Positions 41,738 to 50,234 of a stretch of DNA of 64,000 bases are shown piece after piece. The notes under the pieces were generated by a model. That model was not told where the DNA came from. It did no database searches and saw only the letters and a program-made list of their open reading frames with translations. The stretch lies in NCBI RefSeq assembly GCF_001648155.1, contig NZ_CP015199.1, positions 2,918,501 to 2,982,500 of the forward strand, read 5' to 3'. Every line of letters starts with the position of its first letter. The first letter of the stretch is position 1. The position numbers and the translations under genes were made by a program. This DNA is from Chryseobacterium glaciei (GTDB taxonomy: Bacteria > Bacteroidota > Bacteroidia > Flavobacteriales > Weeksellaceae).

Positions 41738-44491
41738 TTAAAAATTGTAGTTTAATTCCATTCCGAAATACGGAGTATTGGTTGATCTTCTGTAAATTTT
41801 CAGATTATTAAAAGTGTAAGGTGAACTGTAATTGAAAAGCCTGTTGACGAACAATGATGTTTTCAAAGCTTTATAAATACTTTTTGTTACTTTAATATTT
41901 CCTGTAATAGTAAAAGTATACAAAGTCGCCAGATTATCTGTAGTAGATACATTTCTTACCAGCCATTGTTTGTAGATATCTGTTCTGTCTACATCTGTGA
42001 ACGGATGTTCAATTCCATCTGATCCGTAATAAGAAATTGGCTCGGCAATTCTGTTGTCATTTCTTCTGTTATCAAATAAACTTCCCTGAAATGAAGCAGA
42101 AACAATCATATCCAGACTTGGTAAGTAAGTATCGATGAGTAAATTGTAATTCATATTAGAATAAACATATCCATTATCACTTTTATAAATTCCGTAGTAA
42201 GGGAAAGGTTCTGTACCAACAGAGATAGTAGGTCTGTAAATAATAGGAAGTGAATTTCTATATTGAGTTTTGAAATAGGCTCCTGTTAATGTAAATCTTG
42301 TATTGATGGCTTTAATTCTTGGTGAAGTATACCCAAATTCAATACCTTGTTTTAATGTTGCGCTTCCGTTTTCAACAGTTTCATATTCATTGAAAAGACT
42401 TTTTACAACAAAAGGCACGTTGGTAAGGTTGGGGCCATTCGCTGTCCATTGATTAATGTCAACTTGCGAAGCATCATATTGTTTGTAAGTATGGACAACA
42501 GAGTTTTTCATATCACGGAACCCATTGGTCATATCTTCTTTGAAATAAGTAATAAAGAACTCATTGTTTCTATAACTTAAATCTAACCTGATCTCTTTTT
42601 TAATACTTTTTGCAGCCTCGATATTTTTATTTTCTCGCGATTGTACGTACGTCATGAAGTTTACATATCGATATTGTGGATCGTTACCGTAATAATTCAG
42701 CTGCGTATAATCCCAATATTCTTTGTTCGGATAAAGCATTAACAAAGTCGGTTGCTTGTAAAATAAACCATACCCTAAAGTAACATCCGTTTTCAAGGGA
42801 AAATTATTAATCATTAAATGTGGTAAGCTATACTGGAAATTCAATCTAGGCTCTGTGAAAACTTTTTTGCTGATGGCGTAAGAATTATCAATTCCTAAAT
42901 TTTGCGAAAGTCTCAAACCGGCATATAGAGTAAACTTATGCTGATTGATCGCATAACTCATCTGATCTCCTGCAAAAGCCGCCAATAGGTTTGATGCCGG
43001 AATATCATTAAAAGCTCTTGGTCTGTCTATTCCCGATGCTGCTGAGGGAGGCGTTCTCATGTCATAAACCAAACCGTTCCCGTTATTTTTAGAATATCTC
43101 CAATCAAGTCCGGCTTCATAATCATGGGTGATTCCTGCTGTTTTTCTTGTTCCGTTTATTTTAAAAAGTGCTGAGATATCCAACGGTTTTCCTTCTGTCA
43201 AAAAATCTATAACATAACGTAGATCTGGAAAGAAACCAACATTTTCTCCTTGATCGTAAGCTAAAGAGAAAGATCGAGGGCCAGATAGTTGAACTAATTT
43301 TCTTTGTTCAATTTTCTCAAAACCTGCGCGGATGGCTGTATTTAAAGTCACCTTAGTAAAGAATGAACTCTTATCTAAATTGTAAATAAAGTTATTGGTA
43401 AAACTTATCTTTTTATTATTTGATTCATATCTGTCTATGTCTGCTGTTCCATTATCAGGATCTACTTTTTTCTTATCAATATTTACGGAAAAATCGATGT
43501 TTGATCTCCATTCTAAAGTTCTTGACCAAAGTGTTGAGATTTTCTTTGAACGAAGTGAAGCCGTGATTCTTTGATAATTTTCAAAATCATCAGTCGGTGT
43601 AGCTTTTGAATCTAAGAAATCTGCACTCGCGCTCAACTGCCATTTATCATTTATTTTAAACCCTTTTCCGACATAATATTGTTTACTGAAACCATCAGCT
43701 TTAAATCTAGCCTGAAGCGGTGATTGTCCGATTTTACGCTCAATTTTAATCAAACCTGAAGTTAGATCTCCGTAAGATGCAGAAGGAATTCCGCGAATAA
43801 TTTCCACTCTTTCAATATCATTAGTAGAAATAGTTCTCATATCAATTCCTGAGTAGGCAGTTTCTCTGGCTTCTGGAGAATATCCAAACTGACTATGATC
43901 TACAGAAATCTGCATATCAGCATTTGAATTAATAATATTGTCATCCACCATGAATTGCACACCCAGCGATGAGGTTTTGTAGTCGTTGCTTGAAAGGCTA
44001 CCCGGATTTTCACGAAGAATGGGTCTGTTTACTCCGCTTAAATTAGGTGCTTTTGCCAATCCGCCGGGAAGAAGTTCCATCAAATCTGAAAAACTTGAAG
44101 GCTGTAAATGCTCCATTGCTTTTCTGTCGATGACGGATTTTGTAGTTAATCCTTTTCCTTCTTTAGAAAAGACAACAACCTCTTCCAATTTATCGATCGG
44201 CTGAAGATTTATTGTTAAATTTTGCTGAGAAGCAAGCGTAATGTTCAGTTCTTTTTCCTGAAAATTCGGGTGGATTATTTTAATATGATGCTTACCATTT
44301 AACAAAGAAATATTGGCATTTCCATTATTATCTGTGGTTACAGAAGATTGGTCAACTGTAATAGATGCACCTTCTAATTCTTTATTATTTTCGTTGTAAA
44401 CCGTAATGTTCAATTGTGATCTTCCTTCCTGAGCATATATGAAATGCGTACTGAAAATGAAGAAGAAAACAAAAGATAAAAATCTCATCAT
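41738..44491 (-). CDS. TonB-dependent receptor with carboxypeptidase-like domain
   Basis: A 917-residue receptor. A signal peptide (to FIYAQ, ~21) is followed by a carboxypeptidase regulatory-like domain (~26-100, LNITVYNENNKELEGASITV), a plug (GKGLTTKSVIDRKAMEHL, SSFSDLMELLPGG, IERVEIIRGIPSASYGDL) and a barrel ending MELNYNF. It is first in an operon with the DUF4876 lipoprotein, DUF6850 barrel and cytochrome c peroxidase. It does not have the SusC-specific TonB box and SusD partner. Substrate is unknown; metal, haem or peptide uptake are all possible. A -7 box lies 34 bases upstream of the ATG. Confidence 0.88.
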   Translation of the reverse strand: MMRFLSFVFFFIFSTHFIYAQEGRSQLNITVYNENNKELEGASITVDQSSVTTDNNGNANISLLNGKHHIKIIHPNFQEKELNITLASQQNLTINLQPIDKLEEVVVFSKEGKGLTTKSVIDRKAMEHLQPSSFSDLMELLPGGLAKAPNLSGVNRPILRENPGSLSSNDYKTSSLGVQFMVDDNIINSNADMQISVDHSQFGYSPEARETAYSGIDMRTISTNDIERVEIIRGIPSASYGDLTSGLIKIERKIGQSPLQARFKADGFSKQYYVGKGFKINDKWQLSASADFLDSKATPTDDFENYQRITASLRSKKISTLWSRTLEWRSNIDFSVNIDKKKVDPDNGTADIDRYESNNKKISFTNNFIYNLDKSSFFTKVTLNTAIRAGFEKIEQRKLVQLSGPRSFSLAYDQGENVGFFPDLRYVIDFLTEGKPLDISALFKINGTRKTAGITHDYEAGLDWRYSKNNGNGLVYDMRTPPSAASGIDRPRAFNDIPASNLLAAFAGDQMSYAINQHKFTLYAGLRLSQNLGIDNSYAISKKVFTEPRLNFQYSLPHLMINNFPLKTDVTLGYGLFYKQPTLLMLYPNKEYWDYTQLNYYGNDPQYRYVNFMTYVQSRENKNIEAAKSIKKEIRLDLSYRNNEFFITYFKEDMTNGFRDMKNSVVHTYKQYDASQVDINQWTANGPNLTNVPFVVKSLFNEYETVENGSATLKQGIEFGYTSPRIKAINTRFTLTGAYFKTQYRNSLPIIYRPTISVGTEPFPYYGIYKSDNGYVYSNMNYNLLIDTYLPSLDMIVSASFQGSLFDNRRNDNRIAEPISYYGSDGIEHPFTDVDRTDIYKQWLVRNVSTTDNLATLYTFTITGNIKVTKSIYKALKTSLFVNRLFNYSSPYTFNNLKIYRRSTNTPYFGMELNYNF

Positions 44492-44524
44492 CCTAATTTT
44501 ATTTATTCTAAAAAAAGCGAGTGC

Positions 44525-44532
44525 AAATATAT
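44525..44532 (-). promoter_or_regulatory. -7 promoter box of the TonB/DUF4876/DUF6850/peroxidase operon
   Basis: On the minus strand TATATTTG, matching TAnnTTTG, 33 bases before the ATG at 44491. No clear -33 TTG is seen. Confidence 0.45.
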
Positions 44533-44635
44533 TTATTATAAGTGCGTTACGATGATTTTATTTAGAATAAATTAAAATAAGTGACAAATGTCAGAAAAAC
44601 GATCTGAATATTTTTTATAAAATCTTAAGATAAAG

Positions 44636-45649
44636 TTATATAATATTCACCTCTCTCTCTAGTTCTATACTGAATTTTTCTTTTACAGAATTAATGATTT
44701 CAGTTGAAAAATCGAAGATTTCTTGCCCAGTTGCATTTCCTGTTGCGTTAATAATAACTAAAGACTGCAATTGATGTGAAGCAACGTTTCCAATCTGTTT
44801 TCCTTTCCATCCGCATTGTTCGATCAGCCAGCCAGCGGGAACTTTTACAAATTCTCCGTTTGGATAGCCTTGAATATTTTCAAATTTTTGCTTCAATTCT
44901 TCAAATTGAGTTAAAGGAATGGTCGGATTTTTAAAAAAACTTCCTGCATTTCCGGTAACTTTTGGGTCGGGAAGTTTGCTTTGTCTGATGTTGATAACAG
45001 CTTTAGAAACATCCTGAATGGTTGGATTTTCAATTCCTAAATTTTCAAGTTCAGATTTTATTGCACCATATTCAGTTTTGATATTGTGATTTTGGATAGT
45101 TAATCTAAATGAAACCTCTAAGATCACATATTTTCCTTTTCCTTCCTGCTTAAAAATAGAATCTCTATAACCGAATCTGCATTTTTTAACATCAAAAGTT
45201 TCAATTTCTAAGGTTTCCAGGTTCAAAACTTTACAATCTACAAAAATATCTTTGATCTCAGTTCCGTACGCTCCGATATTCTGCATCGGTGAAGTTCCTA
45301 CATTTCCCGGAATTAGAGATAGATTTTCAAGTCCGCCAAGGTTTTTATTTAAACAGAATAGGACGAATTCATGCCAGTTTTCTCCGGCTTTTGCAGTGAC
45401 TAAAAATTCATTTTTATTTAAAACCTGTACAGCAATTCCTTTTAAGCTAAGTTTAATAGCTAATCCATCAAAATCTTTGGTAAACAAAATATTACTTCCG
45501 CCTCCAAGGAAAAGGAGTGGAAGGGTGTTCATGTTTGAGAATTTCAAAGCATCTTTTAATTCTTCAATTGAATGTACTTCAACAAAATATTTTGCTTTGG
45601 CTTCTACACCGAAAGTATTATACGGTTTTAGAGAAAAATTTTCGTGCAT
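44636..45649 (-). CDS. murB: UDP-N-acetylenolpyruvoylglucosamine reductase
   Basis: A 337-residue FAD enzyme that makes UDP-N-acetylmuramic acid. Blocks seen: NTFGVEAKAKYFVEV (~11-25), the FAD loop LGGGSNILFTKDF (~47-59), SLIPGNVGTSPMQNIGAYG (~111-129), RFGYRDSIFK (~160) and GNAGSFFKNP (~234), whose Ser is the proton donor. The type I layout (E. coli-like, with an extended C-terminal part) fits the length. It follows the lipoprotein gene by 4 bases and is the last gene of the aminotransferase operon. Confidence 0.95.
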   Translation of the reverse strand: MHENFSLKPYNTFGVEAKAKYFVEVHSIEELKDALKFSNMNTLPLLFLGGGSNILFTKDFDGLAIKLSLKGIAVQVLNKNEFLVTAKAGENWHEFVLFCLNKNLGGLENLSLIPGNVGTSPMQNIGAYGTEIKDIFVDCKVLNLETLEIETFDVKKCRFGYRDSIFKQEGKGKYVILEVSFRLTIQNHNIKTEYGAIKSELENLGIENPTIQDVSKAVINIRQSKLPDPKVTGNAGSFFKNPTIPLTQFEELKQKFENIQGYPNGEFVKVPAGWLIEQCGWKGKQIGNVASHQLQSLVIINATGNATGQEIFDFSTEIINSVKEKFSIELEREVNII

Positions 45650-45653
45650 GGCA

Positions 45654-46133
45654 TTATTTGTATTCTTTTGGAAGAATTTTTTCTAATTGATCTTTGAATT
45701 TTTGAAGCTGATAATAATGAATCGTATCATTATATGAATTGACGAATACATGAGAGCTTTTTGATGTTTTGATCTGAAAAGTTTCATCGATTCCGTCCTG
45801 AGCCTGTAAACTTTCTGAACTTTTGATTTTGTCCAGTGTTTTTATATCAATAGATGAGGTTAATTTTTTCCAGGTTTGCGGGTCAATGGCAGAATTCCAT
45901 TTTTTATGGATTTTTGAAGAAGTCGCTCCCTGCGTCAGATTGATGGAATCTTTTGTTAGTTTAATAATCTTATAGCTTCCTAACTTTCCGCCAACATTCG
46001 AAAAACCAATGAATGTAATTTCATTCCTATTGTTATCAGTTTTTGGTTGGGTTTCTTTCTGACAAGAAAAAAATATCAGCAATAAAAATGTTGAAAATAA
46101 CATCTTCAAAGTATTGATCTTTACTGCTGACAT
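45654..46133 (-). CDS. Hypothetical lipoprotein
   Basis: A 159-residue protein with signal peptide and lipobox IFFSC (Cys24), then QKETQPK. The mature region has short strands (EITFIGFSNVGGKLGSYKII, then ETFQIKTSKSSHVFVNSYND) and a helical C-terminus (QLQKFKDQLEKILP). I know no named domain. A second in-frame ATG (residue 11, at 46103) would give a more typical short signal. It lies 12 bases after the aminotransferase and 4 before murB in one operon. Confidence 0.75.
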   Translation of the reverse strand: MSAVKINTLKMLFSTFLLLIFFSCQKETQPKTDNNRNEITFIGFSNVGGKLGSYKIIKLTKDSINLTQGATSSKIHKKWNSAIDPQTWKKLTSSIDIKTLDKIKSSESLQAQDGIDETFQIKTSKSSHVFVNSYNDTIHYYQLQKFKDQLEKILPKEYK

Positions 46134-46145
46134 CTTTATTGAATA

Positions 46146-47351
46146 TTAAAGGTGGAACTCTAATTTATATTTTTCAAGAGCATCTTTTAAAATTTCGGCA
46201 CTTCTTATCAAGTCCTGTTCTTTTAAAACGTATGCGATTCTTACTTGTTTTTTACCTAATTCCGGATTGCTGTAAAATCCTCCGGCTGGTGCAACCATGA
46301 TAGTTTCGTTATTAAGAGAATATTTCTCTAACAACCATTGGGCAAATTTTTCGGTATCATCTACAGGAAGCTCAGCAACACAGTAAAATGCGCCTTTTGG
46401 TTTTGGACAGATAACTCCGGGAATAGCATTTAGCTGATCAACCAACACATTTCTTCTGTGAGTATATTCTTCTCTTACTGCTCTGATGTAAGCTCCGTCA
46501 TTCTGGTGAGCTGCTGTAGCTGCAATTTGTCCCAATAGAACCGGACTTAATCTTGCCTGAGCAAAAAGCATTGCCGCATCATGAATTTTTTTAGAACGCG
46601 TAAGCAGACATCCGATTCTTACACCACACATAGAGTAACGCTTAGATTCAGAATCAATGATGATACAATTTTCGCTTAATTCAGGGAAAGCAAGCATTGA
46701 AATTTGTTGTTTTCCGTCATACACATATTCTCTGTAAACCTCGTCTGAGATTATAACGATGTCATATTTTAAAGCAATTTCTGCTAATTTTTGAAGTTCT
46801 TCACGCGTGTAAAGGTAACCTGTAGGATTTCCAGGGTTACAAATAACGATCGCTCTTGTTTTGTCTGTGATTTTTTTCTCAAATTCTTCAATCGGAGGAA
46901 GTGCGAATCCTGTTTCAATAGTTGAAGGCACGGCAACAACATTTACATTAAAAGTGCTTGTAAATCCGTTATAGTTAGCGTAATATGGTTCCGGGATGAT
47001 TACTTCGTCACCGTCATCACATAATGTTGAGATTGCGAAGTTTAAAGCTTCAGAACCTCCATTGGTTACGATGAAGTTATCGGGTGTAAGATCTGTGAAA
47101 TCTAATGAATGATAATATTCTGTAAGCGCCTTTCTGTATTCAATATTTCCTTCAGAAAGAGCGTATTCTAATACTTTTAAATCAATGTTTTTTAAAGCGT
47201 TTAAAGCCGTTTCCGGAGTTTCAATATCAGGCTGTCCGATATTAAGGTGATATACTTTTACTCCTTTCTGTTTTGCTTTAAGGGCAAAAGGAACCAGTTT
47301 TCTTACTGGCGATGGCGGCATGTGTTGTGCTCTGTTTGAAATATTCGGCAT
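46146..47351 (-). CDS. Class I/II pyridoxal-phosphate aminotransferase
   Basis: A 401-residue fold-type I aminotransferase of the aspartate aminotransferase group. Motifs: VYHLNIGQPDIETP (~35-48), NGGSEALNFAI (~96), VICNPGNPTGYLYTREEL (~168) with the cofactor-contacting Asn, SDEVYREYVYDG (~199) and the PLP-binding Lys in SESKRYSMCGVRIG (~235-248), plus the substrate-carboxylate Arg in VRIAYV near the C-terminus. Likely an aspartate or broad-range amino acid aminotransferase; the exact donor cannot be told. First gene of an operon with a lipoprotein and murB. Confidence 0.9.
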   Translation of the reverse strand: MPNISNRAQHMPPSPVRKLVPFALKAKQKGVKVYHLNIGQPDIETPETALNALKNIDLKVLEYALSEGNIEYRKALTEYYHSLDFTDLTPDNFIVTNGGSEALNFAISTLCDDGDEVIIPEPYYANYNGFTSTFNVNVVAVPSTIETGFALPPIEEFEKKITDKTRAIVICNPGNPTGYLYTREELQKLAEIALKYDIVIISDEVYREYVYDGKQQISMLAFPELSENCIIIDSESKRYSMCGVRIGCLLTRSKKIHDAAMLFAQARLSPVLLGQIAATAAHQNDGAYIRAVREEYTHRRNVLVDQLNAIPGVICPKPKGAFYCVAELPVDDTEKFAQWLLEKYSLNNETIMVAPAGGFYSNPELGKKQVRIAYVLKEQDLIRSAEILKDALEKYKLEFHL

Positions 47352-47371
47352 TGTTCAAAAAATTTGTATGA

Positions 47372-47379
47372 CAAAAATA
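47372..47379 (-). promoter_or_regulatory. -7 promoter box of the aminotransferase-murB operon
   Basis: On the minus strand TATTTTTG, matching TAnnTTTG, 20 bases before the start at 47351. Confidence 0.5.
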
Positions 47380-47628
47380 AGATTTAATTCTTCAATAATA
47401 AAATAATGAATAAATGCTTATGAATCGAATTTTGGAATCGGTAGTATTTCTGTTATATTTTGATGAAATATTTATGTTAATTAAATTTTTAGTTTTTATT
47501 ATTTATTTTAAAAATTTTAATTATAATGAGTTTAATATGTTATTTAATGTTATTTGTTTAAAATAAATATGTTAATATGTGTTTTATATTGTTTTTTTAT
47601 TAAATTTACAGCGATAATTTTAAGTAAT

Positions 47629-50124
47629 ATGAAAATAAAACTATTTTTTGGAGCTTTAAATGCTATTGCTCTTTTGTCGACATCTTCTGTGATGGCACAA
47701 AATTTTCAAACGATGCCTATACAATCCGGCTATAATGCTGATGTAATTGCTAATGGAGTAGGCTCTTCTTCGATTTCTACCACTACGGATGTTGACGGTG
47801 TTTCTTTTGCTTTTGTAGCGAGAGATTTTCTGCTCACGTCTTCTAGTACTCCTCTCACATATGGTATACCTTCAGACGGGATGATTAATTCTGTGGTTGC
47901 AGGTACTCCGGGACTGAGTTATAAGCTTGGAGATTTGAGTGGTAACAATTCTTTAAGACTTCCAAGTGCGAATGATACCGGAACTTTAGTGTTTTCTACA
48001 CCAAAGGCAGCGGTTACCTTGTATATGCTTTCAACAAGCGGAAGTGGAGCATCTACTGCTAATGTTGTCGTGACTTTTACAGATAATTCCACTCAAACCT
48101 TTACCAACGTAAGTGTATCTGACTGGTATGGCGGAACAAATTTTGCCATTCAGGGAATTGGTAGAATTAATAGAAATACAGATGCGTTAGAAGCAAACGC
48201 AACAAATCCAAGATTATATCAGAATGCATTGGCAATTGATGCAGCTAATCAATCAAAACCAATACAAAGTGTAGCAGTAACTAAAACTTCTACAGCCCAG
48301 GGATATACAAATGTTTTTGCATTCTCTGCTGAGGCTTTCTCAGATTGTGCAGCACCTGTTTTACAGCCTGTGGGAACTCTAACAGCGAATTCAGCTCAGG
48401 TTTCATGGACGGTACCAGCTACTACACAAGCTTCGGGATATGAAATTTACTACAGTACTTCAAATACAGCTCCAACAAGTGGTACAGCTCCGACTCTTAC
48501 TAATATTCCGGGGACAAGTACAACAATAGGAAGTTTGTCTGCCAATACAGTATATTATTATTGGGTAAGAACAAAATGTAATAATACAACTGGTCAGAGT
48601 GTATGGTCATTCTCAGGAACATTCAAGACATTGTGCGGTCCTATGACTACTATGTTTGAAAACTTTGATTCTTATGGTACAGGAAATATTGTTCCGGACT
48701 GTTGGGCAAGAATTATTAACACTACGGGATCTCAAACAATTTCAACGACTTCACCGGCTTCGGGAACAAGAAATATCTATCAGTACAGTACTACTGCACA
48801 AAATTCTACGTATGTTGTGTTGCCTCAGTTTAGTAATATTAATGCAGGAACGCATTGGTTGAGATTTAAAGCGAGAGTAAGCACTTCACCGGGAACTTTA
48901 GATGTTGGATATGTTACTGATGCTACGAATTCAGCAACTTTCACATCTATCCAAACATTATCTATATCTAATATTGTATATACAGATCCAAATGCAGAAT
49001 ATAAAGTAATCGTACCTTCTTCCGTACCAGCAAATGCAAGATTGGCTATCATAAATAAAAATGACGGAAAATCTTACTATTGGGATGATGTTTATTGGGA
49101 AGCAATACCTTCTTGTCTTACGCCAACCGCAGTTGTTGTTTCTAATATGAGTACTGTTTCTGCTGACGTAACTTGGACGGCGCCTTCTCCGGCTCCGGCA
49201 AATGGATATGAGTATTTTATTTCTACAAACAGTACTGCTCCTACAGCGACAACGCCAGCTTCTGGAACTACGACTCTTACTACATTAAGTATTTCTAACC
49301 TTACTGCAAATACAACTTATTATATTTGGATACGTTCAGTTTGTAGTTCTTCAGATTCAAGTATATGGTCTTATCCGGTTACATTTAAAACATTATGTGG
49401 ACCAGTGACATTGCTTTCTGAGAATTTTGATTCTTATGGAACAGGTGATGTTGTACCTGATTGTTGGATAAGATTGGCTGGAACAGGTAGCCAGACACTT
49501 ACAACAACTACACCAGCTTCTGGTACAAGAAACGTTTACCAATTTACAGGTACTACTTCTACGCCTACAACGGTTGTTCTTCCGGTATTTAGTAATATTA
49601 ATGCAGGAACTCATAAGTTGAGATTTAAAGCAAGAGTTACAGCTACCGCAGGAGCTTTGCTTAATGTTGGATATGTTACTAATACAGCGGATGCCAACAG
49701 CTTTGTATTACTTCAAGCTTTACCAATTTTGAACACTGCTTATACAGCTGCTAACTCAGAATATACAGTAACTGTTCCTTCTTCAGTTCCTGCCAATGCA
49801 AGATTAGCGATAAAGAGTCCTAGCGATGGAAAATCTTATTATTGGGATGATATTTTCTGGGAAGCTAATACATTAGGAACTTCTGAGGTTGGTACTAAGA
49901 AATCACTTTCTGTATACCCAAATCCGTTCAGAGATGTAGTATATATTTCTGATATGAAAGATGTGAAGTCTGTAACAGTTAATGATGTTTCAGGAAGAGT
50001 TGTTAAGCTTATTGATAATCCTGGAAAAGAACTTAATTTAAGTACACTGAATTCAGGTTTGTATTTACTATCAATCACTTTCAAAGACGGATCTAAATCA
50101 GTTACGAAAATTATTAAGCAATAA
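47629..50124 (+). CDS. T9SS-secreted adhesin-like protein with FN3 and jelly-roll repeats
   Basis: An 831-residue secreted protein. The signal peptide ends at SSVMAQ. Domains: an N-terminal beta-rich domain (~25-230, SGYNADVIANGVG), fibronectin III (~240-340), a jelly-roll domain of the cleaved-adhesin/MAM type (~345-490, FDSYGTGNIVPDCW to KSYYWDDVYWE), a second FN3 and second jelly-roll copy (~495-750), then a T9SS type A sorting domain (LSVYPNPFRDVVYI to SVTKIIKQ). The two FN3/jelly-roll units are clear internal duplicates. The start at 47629 gives a normal signal peptide; a longer frame from 47554 puts 25 AT-rich-coded hydrophobic residues before it. Possible role in adhesion or glycan binding. 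Confidence 0.85.
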   Translation: MKIKLFFGALNAIALLSTSSVMAQNFQTMPIQSGYNADVIANGVGSSSISTTTDVDGVSFAFVARDFLLTSSSTPLTYGIPSDGMINSVVAGTPGLSYKLGDLSGNNSLRLPSANDTGTLVFSTPKAAVTLYMLSTSGSGASTANVVVTFTDNSTQTFTNVSVSDWYGGTNFAIQGIGRINRNTDALEANATNPRLYQNALAIDAANQSKPIQSVAVTKTSTAQGYTNVFAFSAEAFSDCAAPVLQPVGTLTANSAQVSWTVPATTQASGYEIYYSTSNTAPTSGTAPTLTNIPGTSTTIGSLSANTVYYYWVRTKCNNTTGQSVWSFSGTFKTLCGPMTTMFENFDSYGTGNIVPDCWARIINTTGSQTISTTSPASGTRNIYQYSTTAQNSTYVVLPQFSNINAGTHWLRFKARVSTSPGTLDVGYVTDATNSATFTSIQTLSISNIVYTDPNAEYKVIVPSSVPANARLAIINKNDGKSYYWDDVYWEAIPSCLTPTAVVVSNMSTVSADVTWTAPSPAPANGYEYFISTNSTAPTATTPASGTTTLTTLSISNLTANTTYYIWIRSVCSSSDSSIWSYPVTFKTLCGPVTLLSENFDSYGTGDVVPDCWIRLAGTGSQTLTTTTPASGTRNVYQFTGTTSTPTTVVLPVFSNINAGTHKLRFKARVTATAGALLNVGYVTNTADANSFVLLQALPILNTAYTAANSEYTVTVPSSVPANARLAIKSPSDGKSYYWDDIFWEANTLGTSEVGTKKSLSVYPNPFRDVVYISDMKDVKSVTVNDVSGRVVKLIDNPGKELNLSTLNSGLYLLSITFKDGSKSVTKIIKQ

Positions 50125-50148
50125 AATTTTTAGACTTAAATAAACAGG

Positions 50149-50186
50149 GAAGGCAGTTATATTTTATATATAGCTGTCTTTTTTAC
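50149..50186 (+). terminator. Terminator after the first T9SS adhesin-like gene
   Basis: AAGGCAGTTATAT and ATATAGCTGTCTT pair with G-U pairs and are followed by TTTTTT. An almost identical sequence follows the next gene at 52083-52120. Confidence 0.65.
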
Positions 50187-50209
50187 TTTTATATTGATGT
50201 CTTTTTTCG

Positions 50210-50217
50210 TATTTTCG
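50210..50217 (+). promoter_or_regulatory. Probable -7 box of the second T9SS adhesin-like gene
   Basis: TATTTTCG, one mismatch from TAnnTTTG, 17 bases before the ATG at 50235. Confidence 0.35.
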
Positions 50218-50234
50218 GCTGAAATATTAATACC

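Noticed and set aside
41738-44491. SusC/SusD-type glycan locus
   Set aside because: The following lipoprotein is DUF4876, not SusD, and no glycoside hydrolase is in the operon.
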